Origin: Alviniconcha marisindica
Lineage: Eukaryota; Mollusca; Gastropoda; Provannidae
Assembly: GCA_018857735.1 (NCBI GenBank)
Contig: JABMCL010001542.1
Span: forward strand, 65,001 to 129,000
Length of the DNA stretch: 64,000 bases
Direction: 5' to 3'
Shown: piece by piece, positions 50,415 to 62,400 of the stretch
Layout: each line of letters starts with the position of its first letter
How positions within the stretch are numbered: the stretch's first letter is position 1
The notes under the pieces: generated by a model
The model's input: the letters and a program-made list of their open reading frames with translations, nothing else
Databases searched by the model: none
What the model was told of the DNA's origin: nothing
Made by a program: the position numbers and the translations under genes

Positions 50415-53400
50415 CCTCACACTCCACACATACACATCTGCCACTCTTGACCTTCATCAGTAAAATCAAAGACTAGGTGCTTAACATGCCAGATGTTTTC
50501 AGCTGAGGACGGTGGGTTTGGGAAATAAAAAAGATAGTGACAGTGTGTATCCCACATGATGGTGACAGCAGATGGCAGTGTTGTTAATAGCAGGTACCAG
50601 TAAATGTGGAGTGTGATATGTGTCCCACATGATGGTGACATCAGATGGCAATGTCAGTAATAGCAGGTACCAATGGTGACAGCAGATGGCAATGTCGGTA
50701 ATAGTGGGTACCAATAAATGTGGAGTGTGATATGTATCCCACATGATGGTGACAGCAGATGGCAATGTCAGTAATAGCAGGTACCAATAAATGTGAGGTG
50801 TGATATGTCAGACCATATGCGATGTTTTACATGGGACACAACATGATCTGATACAGTGATAAATATGTGGTGTGTGATGCAGTGATGATCTGATACGGTG
50901 AGAAATCATGTAGCGCATGGTGTGTGATGCAATGTGTTCTGATATAATGACAAAACATGTATGTGATGCAGTGATGATCTGATATAGTGATAAATCATGT
51001 AGCATGCGGTGTGTGACGCAGCGTGTATCTGATGCTGTGTGTGCAGTGCCAACAGTTGGATACGGTTCCAGCAGGCCAACCTTCTCCACATGGTGTGTCG
51101 GCAGATGACGGAACATAAGCCTCACATTGCGGTGCTGGTGTGGAGACGTCATTCTGTGAGTGACACTGCACTCTCCATCTTTCACTGATCACCTGAACTC
51201 AGTGACAAACTCATCTTCACCAGTTGCGTCACATCATGACTGTACAATACAAGTTTATTGTTCCCCACAGGAAAATTTATTTGGCAGCTGTAAAAACAAC
51301 AAAATATAAAGTATCCCATATATTAAAGATTATTTAGGACATCGCAATTACTTGAAAAGCATGCACACACACACGCATGCACACATGCACGCATGCACAC
51401 GTGTGCGTGCACACACACACGCACACACACACACACACCATAGGAAACACACACATGCACACAGTCACTCAAACACACACACAGGTGATACTGCACTTTC
51501 TCCAGTGACCTGAACACAGACACACACTTACCAGTTGCATCACATCATTTGTCATTCTGTGGCTGTGGCACTGCAGTTTTCATCACTCACCTGAATGCAG
51601 TCACAAACTCTTCTCCATCAATGCATCACATCGTCTGTCACTCTGTGATTAGCGCTACACTTTGCACCAGTCACTGGAACGCAGCCACAAACCTGACCAC
51701 AGCTGTCCACTTAGAAAAGCAGTGCCCACATGCACTGTCAACATGCTTTGGTTTATGTCATGTCAAATGACATCATGTCAACTGAAGACGTATAACTTTC
51801 AAAGCTTCCAGATCTCACATGTCTGGTCCTTCCATGAATCCATCTCCTCACCACATATTTTGTTTTTGTTTTTCTGACATGTCATTTGACATGTCATCTG
51901 AAGACATACAACTCTCTCCAAGCTTCTGAATCTCACCTGTCTAGTCCTTCCATCTCCTCACCACATTCGTCCCCCATCTCCTCCATTCTGCCAGTGATTC
52001 CTTCTCCACCCCAACAAAATCATTTTTCCCTTCTTTTCTGTGCATTGTGATCCACAGTAACTTCATCTTTTCTCTCCAGTATATTGTGTGTTTGAAGTCA
52101 TGCTTCAACCTGCACAGACACGAGGTCACTGTTTCAAAAAGAGAAAAAAAGCACTGTCCACATTCTATTTTTAGACTAGTTTCCCAAGGAGATGTGGTTG
52201 CACACGGACATTGACTTAGTGAAGATCATTTCTCGGTCAGAGGGTGATGGGTGGTCAGTTTCACATCATTACATGGGTTGTGCATGTGTACCCTGAGAGA
52301 TTGAATTTTCTGCGACTTTGCCTCTACATGTACCACCGTAAGAGACTGAATTCTCTGTGAATTTGCCTGTACATGTACATGAGAGATTGGATTCTCTGTG
52401 ACTTTGCCTGTACATGTATCATGAGAGATTGGATTCTCTGTGACTGCCTGCACATGCACCATGAGAGATTGGACTCTGTGACCTTGCCTGTACATACACC
52501 ATGAGAGATTGGATTCTCTGTGACTTTGCCTGTACATGTACCATGAGAGATTGAATTCTCTGTGACTGCCTGTACATACACCATGAGAGATTGGAGTCTG
52601 AGACTTTGCCTGGACATGCACCATGAGAGATTGGATTCTCTGTGACTTTGCCTGTACATGCACCATGAGAGATTGAATTTTCTGTGAATTTGCCTCATGC
52701 CAGTCAGCGTGTTTGTGTGTGTGTGTTTGATAGGAGGAGTGGCGTGACCAGATCAGCTTCGAGGTGGTTCAGCAGATCCTCCAGGCTGTTCCACAGAGGC
52801 TGACGGCTGCTGACATCTTGGGATGGCTTCAGGATGACCTTCTGCCCTTCGTGGCCAGGTCTCTGCCCCAGGCCATGGTTAGTGTGGGCAGCTGTCTTTT
52901 CTTCTGCTTCTTTGTTTAGTACTTTGTTAGTGTGTGAGTGTGTTTATTAGTGATTTTTTCTATTGTTTATCAAAACATATGTAAAAGCAAAAGAGTATAA
53001 AGTGCTTACACATAACGCGAGCCTGAAGTGCTGTTGTGGCATATTTTGTCACTGGGCATATATTGTCATCGGCAACAATATATGTCCATGTTCATGGCAC
53101 ATTTTGTTGCTGGCATTATGGATTATGGCACATATTGTCACTGGCGATAATATATGCCGCAACAGTTGTGTGTATCTGCAAGGGGGGGGGGGGGGGCTGA
53201 GAGAGACAGACAGACAGGGCAGGTTCTGAGGCAAACATTGTCTTGTAATGAGTGGATTAAACGTGGATGTGTACATCATGTACACAGGCAATAAAAGCAC
53301 AGCATATTTGGGAATAGTGTATGAAAGAAAACTGTGTTTCCTTGTATGGTCATAAAGTAATGGGCCATGTTTTGTTTGTTTTTGTTTGAAGGCTGATGTG

Positions 53401-56400
53401 GTACGGTGGATAGAACAGAGAGCAATCAACATGGAGCTGGTGGAGAAGGTAAATTGTCTGTGTCTGTGTGTTTTGGATGTATCATTCAAAACAGTCCTTT
53501 TATTTTGTCTTCAAAATCTTTCAGCTCCAGTGCTTATTCATGACTGTTTTCACAGGCTGGTTCTTATAAAGTCAAACACGAACTTAATAATAATAATAGA
53601 TAACTTTTGTATAGTGCTATTCTCTGCTGTACCCAAACTCACTGTGCTTTACAATACATTATCTGGCATCCACAATCGTTTATAAAGGTGCAATGACTTT
53701 CCTGTTTACCTCTTCTCTGTTGCATGCATCAGTCATACAAGATTTATTTATTCAGGATGCCTGGCCGGAGAATGCAATTAACTTCTTGGATCACATCAAC
53801 CGGTGTGTGACGGAAATCACACAGGTCAACTTCACCGCCACCACTGACACAGCTGTTGAAACGACTACTAAGGTGATTTATAAGGGCTTTCGAACATAGT
53901 CATATGACTGCAGTCAGCATGATGAGTTGCTATGGAAGCACAGACTGTGACATCATCATCTTCCAGCATCTGATCATGTCATGTAGGTTTCAAGCTTGCT
54001 CCATTCTCTCTCATCTGATTCTGAACTGACACAAGCCATCTGACAGACGATGAATATTCTTCACATCTTCAATAACAGTAACAATATACTTTATTAATCC
54101 CAGCGGGAAATTAAAGCTGTCATTCGATCTTGTACATTAATGTACAACAAAGAATTGAATTGCACATATTCAGTGCTGTTATCTCATGAATGGTGAGATT
54201 TGGTAGTGATTTAATAGCTTTTGTTCTTTCATCCTAGCTCCAACAGGGTAATAATAACACTACCAATAGTTGCAATTTCTCTGTCTCTGCTGTCTGCCAT
54301 TTTACAGCAACAGTTACCCACAATCATCTTTCCATCCATCAGTGCATGTATGTGTGGCATAGCATGCTACATGACATCTGTTGGTGACATGGTACATCAT
54401 GCTGTGGGCATATGGCTGTGTTCAAATGTGGATCGTAGCCTTAAAGGTGCAATGTTAACTGATACCAGTAGGTGCCAAGAAAGTGCCATGGAATTATGTG
54501 GGATAAATGCTAAACAGGTTAAAAAAGAGTTGTCCATATTGCAAGACTGAGTCACAGTCATCAAGGCTGAAGCAAGGACAACTAAGATTATTTAATGTGT
54601 CTGTGTTAATGAAAAATATTTTCCTTCGCAACATTGTCATTTACACTAAATTTGTATATAATTATGGTCTGTATACTGTGGCACCTTTGCTTGAAGACAG
54701 CAACCAATCTTGTTTGTTTTTCAGACCAAAATTGAGGTGTTTTCTGTGCTGGAGCCGCTGCGCAACACCCTGACCATGCTGCGCCAGCTACAGGACCTAC
54801 AGAAGTACAACCTGCGTCTGTCCTTCAAGCAGTTCCGGCAGGTTAGTTCAATGGTGTCTGTCCTTCAAGCAGTTCCGGCAGGTTAGTTCAATGGTGTCTG
54901 TCCGTCAGGGCAGTTCCGGCAGGTTAGTTCAGTGGTGTCTGTCCTTCAGGAAGTTCAGCAGGTTAATCCAGTGGCATCTGTCGTTCAGGCAGTTCCAGCA
55001 GGTTAGTTTATTGGTGTCTGTCCTTCAAATAGTTCCAGCAGGTTAGTTCAGTTGTGTGTCCTTCAAGCAGGCCAGTCCAACAGTGTTTGTGGTATGATAT
55101 AATTGATGTGTTGTGCTATCTTAAAGGTGCTGTTACACTATATGCATATACAGAATACCACAAACATCGATGCTTCACATACTAGGTCATGTGTTGTGAC
55201 ATGCTGTCATGTGGTGTAATGTATGGTGTGATGCATTGTGATTTGCTGTAACACTGTGTCATGGTGTGGGAGCATTCTTCAGCCTTGTGCTGCCTGTGTA
55301 CAGGAGAGCAGGGAGACGCTGGCATTCCGCATGCTGGACCAGGTGGTGATGGTGGAGCTGATCAAGCCCACTCTGGAGCAGTACATCACCCCCTACGTGC
55401 GTGCAAACCGCCTCGACCAGGACAACATCTTCTCCACATATGTCAAGGTCTGAACTATACCATTGCTGTCTCAGTGCTCTAGATGTCTCAGATTTTGTCA
55501 TTGCTGTATCTTTCTGTGTTTTGTGTCCCCGAGGCCTGTGTGTTTTCTGTTTCAGTGCTCTAGACATTTCAGACTTTGTCCTTTCTGTATCTTTCTGTGC
55601 TCTAAGGCCTGTACATTTCTGTTTCAATACTCTAGATGTCTCAGGCTTTGTTATTTCTGTATATATATCTTCATCTGTTTTGTGTACCCAATGACTATAC
55701 CATTTCTTTTTTAGTGCTCGAGACGTCTCATATTTTGTCGCTCCTGTATCTTTATCTGTTTTGTGTCCACGGTGCCTTTTTGCACTTTCACTTTGTTCAG
55801 CACTTCTGAACTAGATCACTCACTGAATGATATTTCGCCTGCAGTGATGATTCTAGTCTGCAAACAAAATAGTGGCAACTTCATACGAAAGAGGGGTTAG
55901 TAAAACCCTGAAAGAAGAATGAGAATAATTAACCAACAAAGGAGTTAATTTGACAATAATTAAATCAATAAATGAAAGGCTGATGATTAGTTACAAAGCG
56001 TCACAGAACCTGCTGTGAGTGATGGGAGAAAAGCAACAACAAAAATGTTGTAACATGTCTTTCATCACAGGTCTTACTAGAAATGTCTCAAATGTGGTAC
56101 TGTTGCATACATTATGGTGTCTACATCTATTGCAATGCTGATTCAGGGGATGAACTATGTGATGATGGTGTGATCATGTGTGCATGTGATGGAAGGATCT
56201 GCTGGAGCGCTTGGGTCACATGAGGTCATACACAGGTCAGTCAGCATGGGAAGACAAAGTGCTGGCCATTGTGTCCTTCATCCACAACCCCAAGGTTAGT
56301 GTGATTAGAATGCTAACTGATAATGCATACATGTGACAGGTACTGGGGGTCAGAAAGCAGCTGTTTGTATTATTCGCTGTCTTTTGGTATTAGAGTCGCC

Positions 56401-59400
56401 ATGATATAACCGCACTGGTTGACTGGGTGTGAAACAACAAGTTTCTTACCTGCTATCAGAGTTTGTTTTCTATTTTCCATAAGCTAGACACCCCCTCCCA
56501 TTTCACACCTGCCCCTGCACCCACCCCTTTCATAGTGGAGCATTAAATCTTTCCCCCCACCCCCTCCACTCTTTCTTTCTTACTCTCTGCTGTCTCCATT
56601 TATTCAAAGAAACCATGTGTTTATGTTTGTCCTGGCTATGCAGTCTTCTTGATTGCTTCATTATAGGCCTCTGAGAAAGAAAGAAAAACACACACATCTG
56701 TGGAAGTCCTTGGAGCATTAACAATTTCCTTCGGTTATTTCCATCACAGTGCAGAACATTCTTTTCTAAGGGCCTTCACTGTGCCTTGCGTCACGAGAGT
56801 TGTTCTGTGCTGTGACAGGAAAAGTGCTGCGCAGTGCTGAACGTGATCAAGCACGCACCACTGCCCTGGAGCCCAGACATTGAACGGCTGGTGGAGGAGG
56901 GGCTGAAAATTCAACATCCATTGTGAGTGGGTCTTGGTGTGTGACCTGTGCTGTGCTGTGTGTGAGTCGTATAGTGTTGTGTGTGAGCTGTGTAGTTTGT
57001 AGTGCGTGTGTTGCAGTGTGTCGGTGTGTCCATGTCTTTGTGTGTGGGCTGTAGTGCTGTGCTGAGTGAGTTTTATAGTGTTTTACTGTGTGTCAGTTAT
57101 GTAGTGTGGGGCGTGTGTTGTGTATGGGTTATGTAGTGGGTCTTTGTACGTGACCTCTGCTGTGCTGGGTATGAGTTGTAATAGTGTTGAGTATTGTTGT
57201 GGTGCGTGTCTTGTGTGTGAGCTGTGCAGTGATGTGGTGTGTGTGAGTTATGTAGTGTTATGATGTGAATAGGTCTTCGTGTGTGAGCAGCGCAGTGCTG
57301 TGCTGGGAGTGAGTTGTATAGTGTTATGCTGTGTGTGGGTTATGTAGTGTTGTGGTGCGTGTGATGTTGTGTGTGAATGTTGTGGTGTGTGGGTGTGTCT
57401 ATGTCTTTGTGTGTGTTACATTGTGGTGTGCAAGTTTTGCTATTTATTAGTAGTGTTGTGTTGTTCAGGTTGTATAGTGTTGTGGTGTATGTGATTTATG
57501 AATCAGTTATATGAGATGATGTGTGTGTGTGTCCATTCGTGTGAACACACATATTATGTGTGCACAAAGGTATTATGGATGCATCATATTTGCTATGTGT
57601 TTCCCATTGTGTACTGCACTCAAGCATCCAGCTTCACAAAGTAAGTATGCAGTGAGCATTTTCTTTTTTTGTGTGTGGTTAATATTACACACATTGCTTT
57701 TATTTTCATGTTTTCGTGAGCCTCTTGCTGTATATATATTCCTTGTGCACCTGCATATTATTACTGTCTGTTGTGTACCAGGCTTAATTAAAAGCATTAA
57801 TTGAAATTAAGTCCTGCCATCACCTTTTGACCCATTTAATTATAAGACATAATGAGACTTTTATTCATCTATATTATTTACTTAATAAGGTATTTGAACT
57901 TATTTAAACAGCTTGATTATGCTGCTTTCCTTGCAGGGTGCGAGAACTGCAGGAACAGAAGAAAATAGCAGGTGTGCGTCAACTGATGCAGGAATATGGA
58001 CTGAAGAACAGCGCCGTGCCCAGCCAGAGTCAAGCAGAGGTGTGCAGGCTTTGCACCGTTGTCAGCTTGCCCCTCAGTCTTTGCACAGTTGATCAGTTGG
58101 CGTAGCCTTCTGCAAACAGTCTGCTTGGCATCCTGTAGTTTTGTTCAGTTATCAGTAGCGCTGTCGTTAGAATTATATGTGCAGAGGGGTAATCAGTCAT
58201 GTGGTTGACTGGGCATTAAAAACCAATCATGTAGTTGACTTGGCATTAAAAATCAGTCATGTGGTTGACTGGGCATTAAAAATCAATCATATGGTTGACT
58301 TGGCATTATAAATCAATCATGTGGTTGACTGAGCATTAAAAATCAATTGTGTGGTTGACTGGGTATTAAAAATCAATCATGTGGTTGACTGGGTTTAAAA
58401 AAATTAATCATGTGGTTGACTGGGCATTAAAAATCATCAGTTGTGTGGTAGGGCATTAGAACTCAATCATGTAGTTGGCTGGGCATCACCAATCAGATCA
58501 ATCAGTCGGCCATGTTGCCCATGCAGCTGTTTGTCGTTGAGGTGCACTTTGTCAAAACCCTGTTTCAGAAACTTGCCATCTTCATTCTGGAGCAAGACAA
58601 ATCCCAGTCTTTGGATGACGCCCTTCGTGTGCTGAAGGAATACAACATCAACAGCCCCTCTGCTGTCAGTGAGCTTCACTTCCGTCATGCCAACGTTCTT
58701 ATCAGAGCCGGCCGGGTCAGTCGCACGTAATGTTACGTTCATGCAGGGTCTTTTTACACTTTACATTTAGAAAAACATTTCATTTTTTGCCTTACAAAAT
58801 GCCGTCAGCATCTGCTCATATGCAGATTTATCAAATATTAACAATAACAATATACTTTATTAATCCCAGTGGGAAATTAATGCTGTCATTCGATCGCCCA
58901 ATGAAGAATATAATAATTCTAAATCATGAACCACACGCACATACACACTCTTAGACATACGCCTCCTTTCTCTCAATCTGCATACACTAATGCTTAGTTA
59001 TAGCAAACCCCAAATTACCTGGAATAATGCTTTCTCTGTGTCAAACCAAAACGTAAAAACTCTCAAATTAAATAAAAATCATTAGGTTGACACATCCCTA
59101 ACCCACCGTTAGAAACGGACGTCTTGACGCATGCGCACACTCAGTTAATGACTGGTATAATTTTCATTAAAAACTGACAATGCTGATAGTAAAAACGAGG
59201 CTTTTTAACGGTTTGTATTTGTTCTCGGAAGTAAAAATCTACCACTCCTGTTGCTATGTCTGCTATCAAAGTAGTGTCTCATTGGGTGTGTAGGCTCGTT
59301 TATTATTTATTAGTAAGGGGTTTTGGTGGTAACGAGGACAGTGATGTTGATAAAAGCAGTGATGTTAATCTGCAGGTGCTGTAGTACCTAATGGTACCTG

Positions 59401-62400
59401 CTGTGGTGTGAAATGTTGAGTAATGCAGTCGTTGACGCTGAAGATGACTGTCGATTTATATAGTGTTGGTGCTTGTTTGCCTGATGCCTTTGTTTCTCTC
59501 ACTGTAATGTGAGACAATTGATAATGCGAGCGACGATGACGACAGTGAAGATGATTATCAATTTACAGCCCAGGTGCTAGACTACCTATTGCTGTAGGTC
59601 ACTGTAATGTGAGGTGCCGGATATTGCAGATGGTGATGATGGTGACAGTGATTATCAATTGATAGACTAGGAGCTGGACTGCGTAATGCTTTTGTTCACT
59701 GTGATGTGAAACATTAGTTAATGAGAGTGATGATGATGTGGGGCTTAATGTCCTCAGATGTTGGGCTGACGTATTAGGTACATGCATGAGATGAAGAGTG
59801 AAGATGATAACTGATTTATATCCAGGTGTTGGATTGTTGGTGACTGTTGGCTAGTGTGACATTGCCACTGTCCACAAGAGGGTCAAAGGTGAGATGATAG
59901 CAGACAGTTCAGTCAGATGATGAAGCCAAGTGATGCCATTGACGTTTGTGAGGTCATTCAACAGGTTTTGGACTACTTGAGACTGCTGGGCAATCTGGAG
60001 TGGACACTGGCCAAGAGGCTGGGGCAGAGAGTGGTGTCCCTGGCTGAGATTTGCCTGGAGGGCTGCAGTCCACAGCCATCCGTCAGAGAGGTCAGACAAC
60101 GCTGCTGTCCACCCAGGGAGCGGGGGTAGCTCAGTGGTAGAGCACCAGGCTCATGACTGAAAGGTTGTGGGTTCAGGTCCTTGCAGGAGCGGCGGGAGAA
60201 TTTTATTCCCCAGGGTCAGCTTTCTGTGCTGACTCTTATTTTTCTGTGTCTGTTCCACCCCTGTGTTACCTCAGTAGCACATAAAGGATCCCAGTTATTC
60301 TGCCCCAAAAGCAGATGGCAGGTTACACCTAAACACACATGCATCCTATGTATGGCTTTGAATGAAGCGACACTGTAAACTGTTGCATGGTTGTATGCGT
60401 ACACTGAGATGGCAGCAGTTTCATGTGGTACCAGCCATGTAACAACTAAATAGCGGTGGCTATTCAAAAATGCGCTGTAAAAGGATACATCACTCATTCA
60501 GAATCGCATGTGACGTTTTGCTCTATAAGAGCTATCCATTTTTATTACCATTAATGTGATGTATATCACTTGCACAGATTTTATGCATTTTGTGTTATCA
60601 CCCCCTGATAACGTTTCTGCAGAAATCATTATGCAAAGTGGATGTGTTCATTGTGTTTATTTGATTTGATGAGTTTACCTTAAACTGCCTGCTTTCTTAC
60701 CTGCTTTGTTTATTTGTTCGTCACTTGGTTGAATAGAATGACTTCCTTGATTGATTACAGAGGTTTGGATTTGTGTGTGTTTGATGACTGTGTGCTGATT
60801 TTTTGTATCATCATTACCTGGTTTTTACCTGTGCCACTGTGCAGGTGATGGATGAACATAAGCGGCAACTGACACTGGCAGCTGTTCTCACTCTGCAACA
60901 CATCCTATCCAGAACTTCAACAGGTACACCTGTACTTCATGCCCTTTTTGTGGTACATCTGTACTGACTGCATATCTGATAGTGATTGGCATATTATGTA
61001 AAAGTTGTGTTGCTTGAGTTTGTATGCATGAAAAAGAAAAACACAAACTCCTTTGGTAAATGATAAATCCTTTGGCACCCTGGTGCATTTAGTCTCATGC
61101 TTGTATCATCGTTTTATTTTTGCCAAAATGCAGATGCCTGGATTTTTGTTGTTGATGATTATGTTATTCCTGAGTGATGATTTTGCAGACCCAGTGGAAC
61201 AAGATGAGTTGAAATCACAGCTGATGATGTTTTCCAGACTCAGCAGTCTTCAGGTATGTTATGCGTTAAGTAGACTAGAAATGCTGATCAAGATCTTGGG
61301 CATATAAAGTCTAAGGCATGGTTCTTCATTTGACCTTGAACACGATTTTGGGAAACTTTTCACAATGGCAGTTTCTCATACACTGCTGACTTAAATATTG
61401 ACATCTCTTTCCAAGACTCTTTGAAACATTGCATAATATAATCTGTATTAAAATCCACTTGTGCAGACCTGTTTCACTGACTAATGAAATAGCTAAGTCA
61501 CAGGAGCCTCTGAAAGGTTTAAACTTTTCTCACATTCAACATGAGTGCCTTAGGAGTAGCTGTGTGACCTCTGTCAAAAGGTTGGAAACACCTCTTTTTA
61601 TATAAAAGTCCTGTGGATGAGTCTACAACCCCCCCCCCCCCCACCCCCACCCCACTTCCCATGCAAAAGATCGCATACACACATTAAAGATCCTGTAGTA
61701 GACCATGTCAGATTATCATGGATTGTGGAAACACCAAAATAATCCTGAATGCACTAAAAGCCGAAAAGGTGTCACGGTCTTCAAACTGATAAAGTTGGAC
61801 GCTGTGTGGTGTTTCAGAGAGAGTACAACTTGATTATGTCGGTGTCAGACTACTGTGATGAAGTCAACAGAGGGAAGACGTTTGCCACTTTCACACAGCA
61901 GTATCTCAAAGAGAAAACCCCGTTCCAGGTAAAGTGGAACTTATTATTGGTGTTATCAAACCTCATTCCAGGTAAAGTGGAACTTATTATTGGTGTTATC
62001 AAACCTCATTCCAGGTAAAGTGGAACTTATTATTGGTGTTATCAAACCTCATTCCAGGTAGAGTGGAACTTATTATTGGTGTTATCAAACCTCATTCCAG
62101 GTAAAGTGGAACTTATTATTGGTGTTGTCATTTTGTTACCCTCCCCCCCTGCCCCCCCCCTTCTTCCTTCCTTTCTTTCCTTTTTTTTATTTTTTTTATT
62201 TTTTTATTTTTTTTGTTCTTGTGGGTTCAAGTCAAGTACTTCTTTATTTAATTCAAAGGAAAATGTGGGTGCCACACATGAATAACAAACAAAATCTACA
62301 TATATAAAAGATTAACAGAATGGGAGTGGGAGTTAGCATTTACTTTTACATTATATATGTGTTCTGCCCTCACACACATCTGTTTGCAACATCTGAATAC

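Noticed and set aside
52226..52698. Repetitive minus-strand frames with SLMVHVQAKSQ-like units
   Set aside because: Translation of the 40-base intronic minisatellite inside KNTC1. Several frames stay open because the unit lacks stops.
54221..54550. 109-residue plus-strand frame in KNTC1 intron 20
   Set aside because: Hydrophobic start but no family resemblance, no splice context, and it contains pieces of dispersed repeat (AAAGGTGCAATG).
58190..58490. CRISPR-like regular repeat
   Set aside because: The 31-base unit is contiguous without unique spacers and lies in an animal intron; an ordinary minisatellite.
60116..60190. A tRNA-Met gene
   Set aside because: Good A box and fair B box, but the acceptor arms do not pair, and homology with 8831-9195 continues 300 bases beyond the tRNA part. 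It is a SINE.
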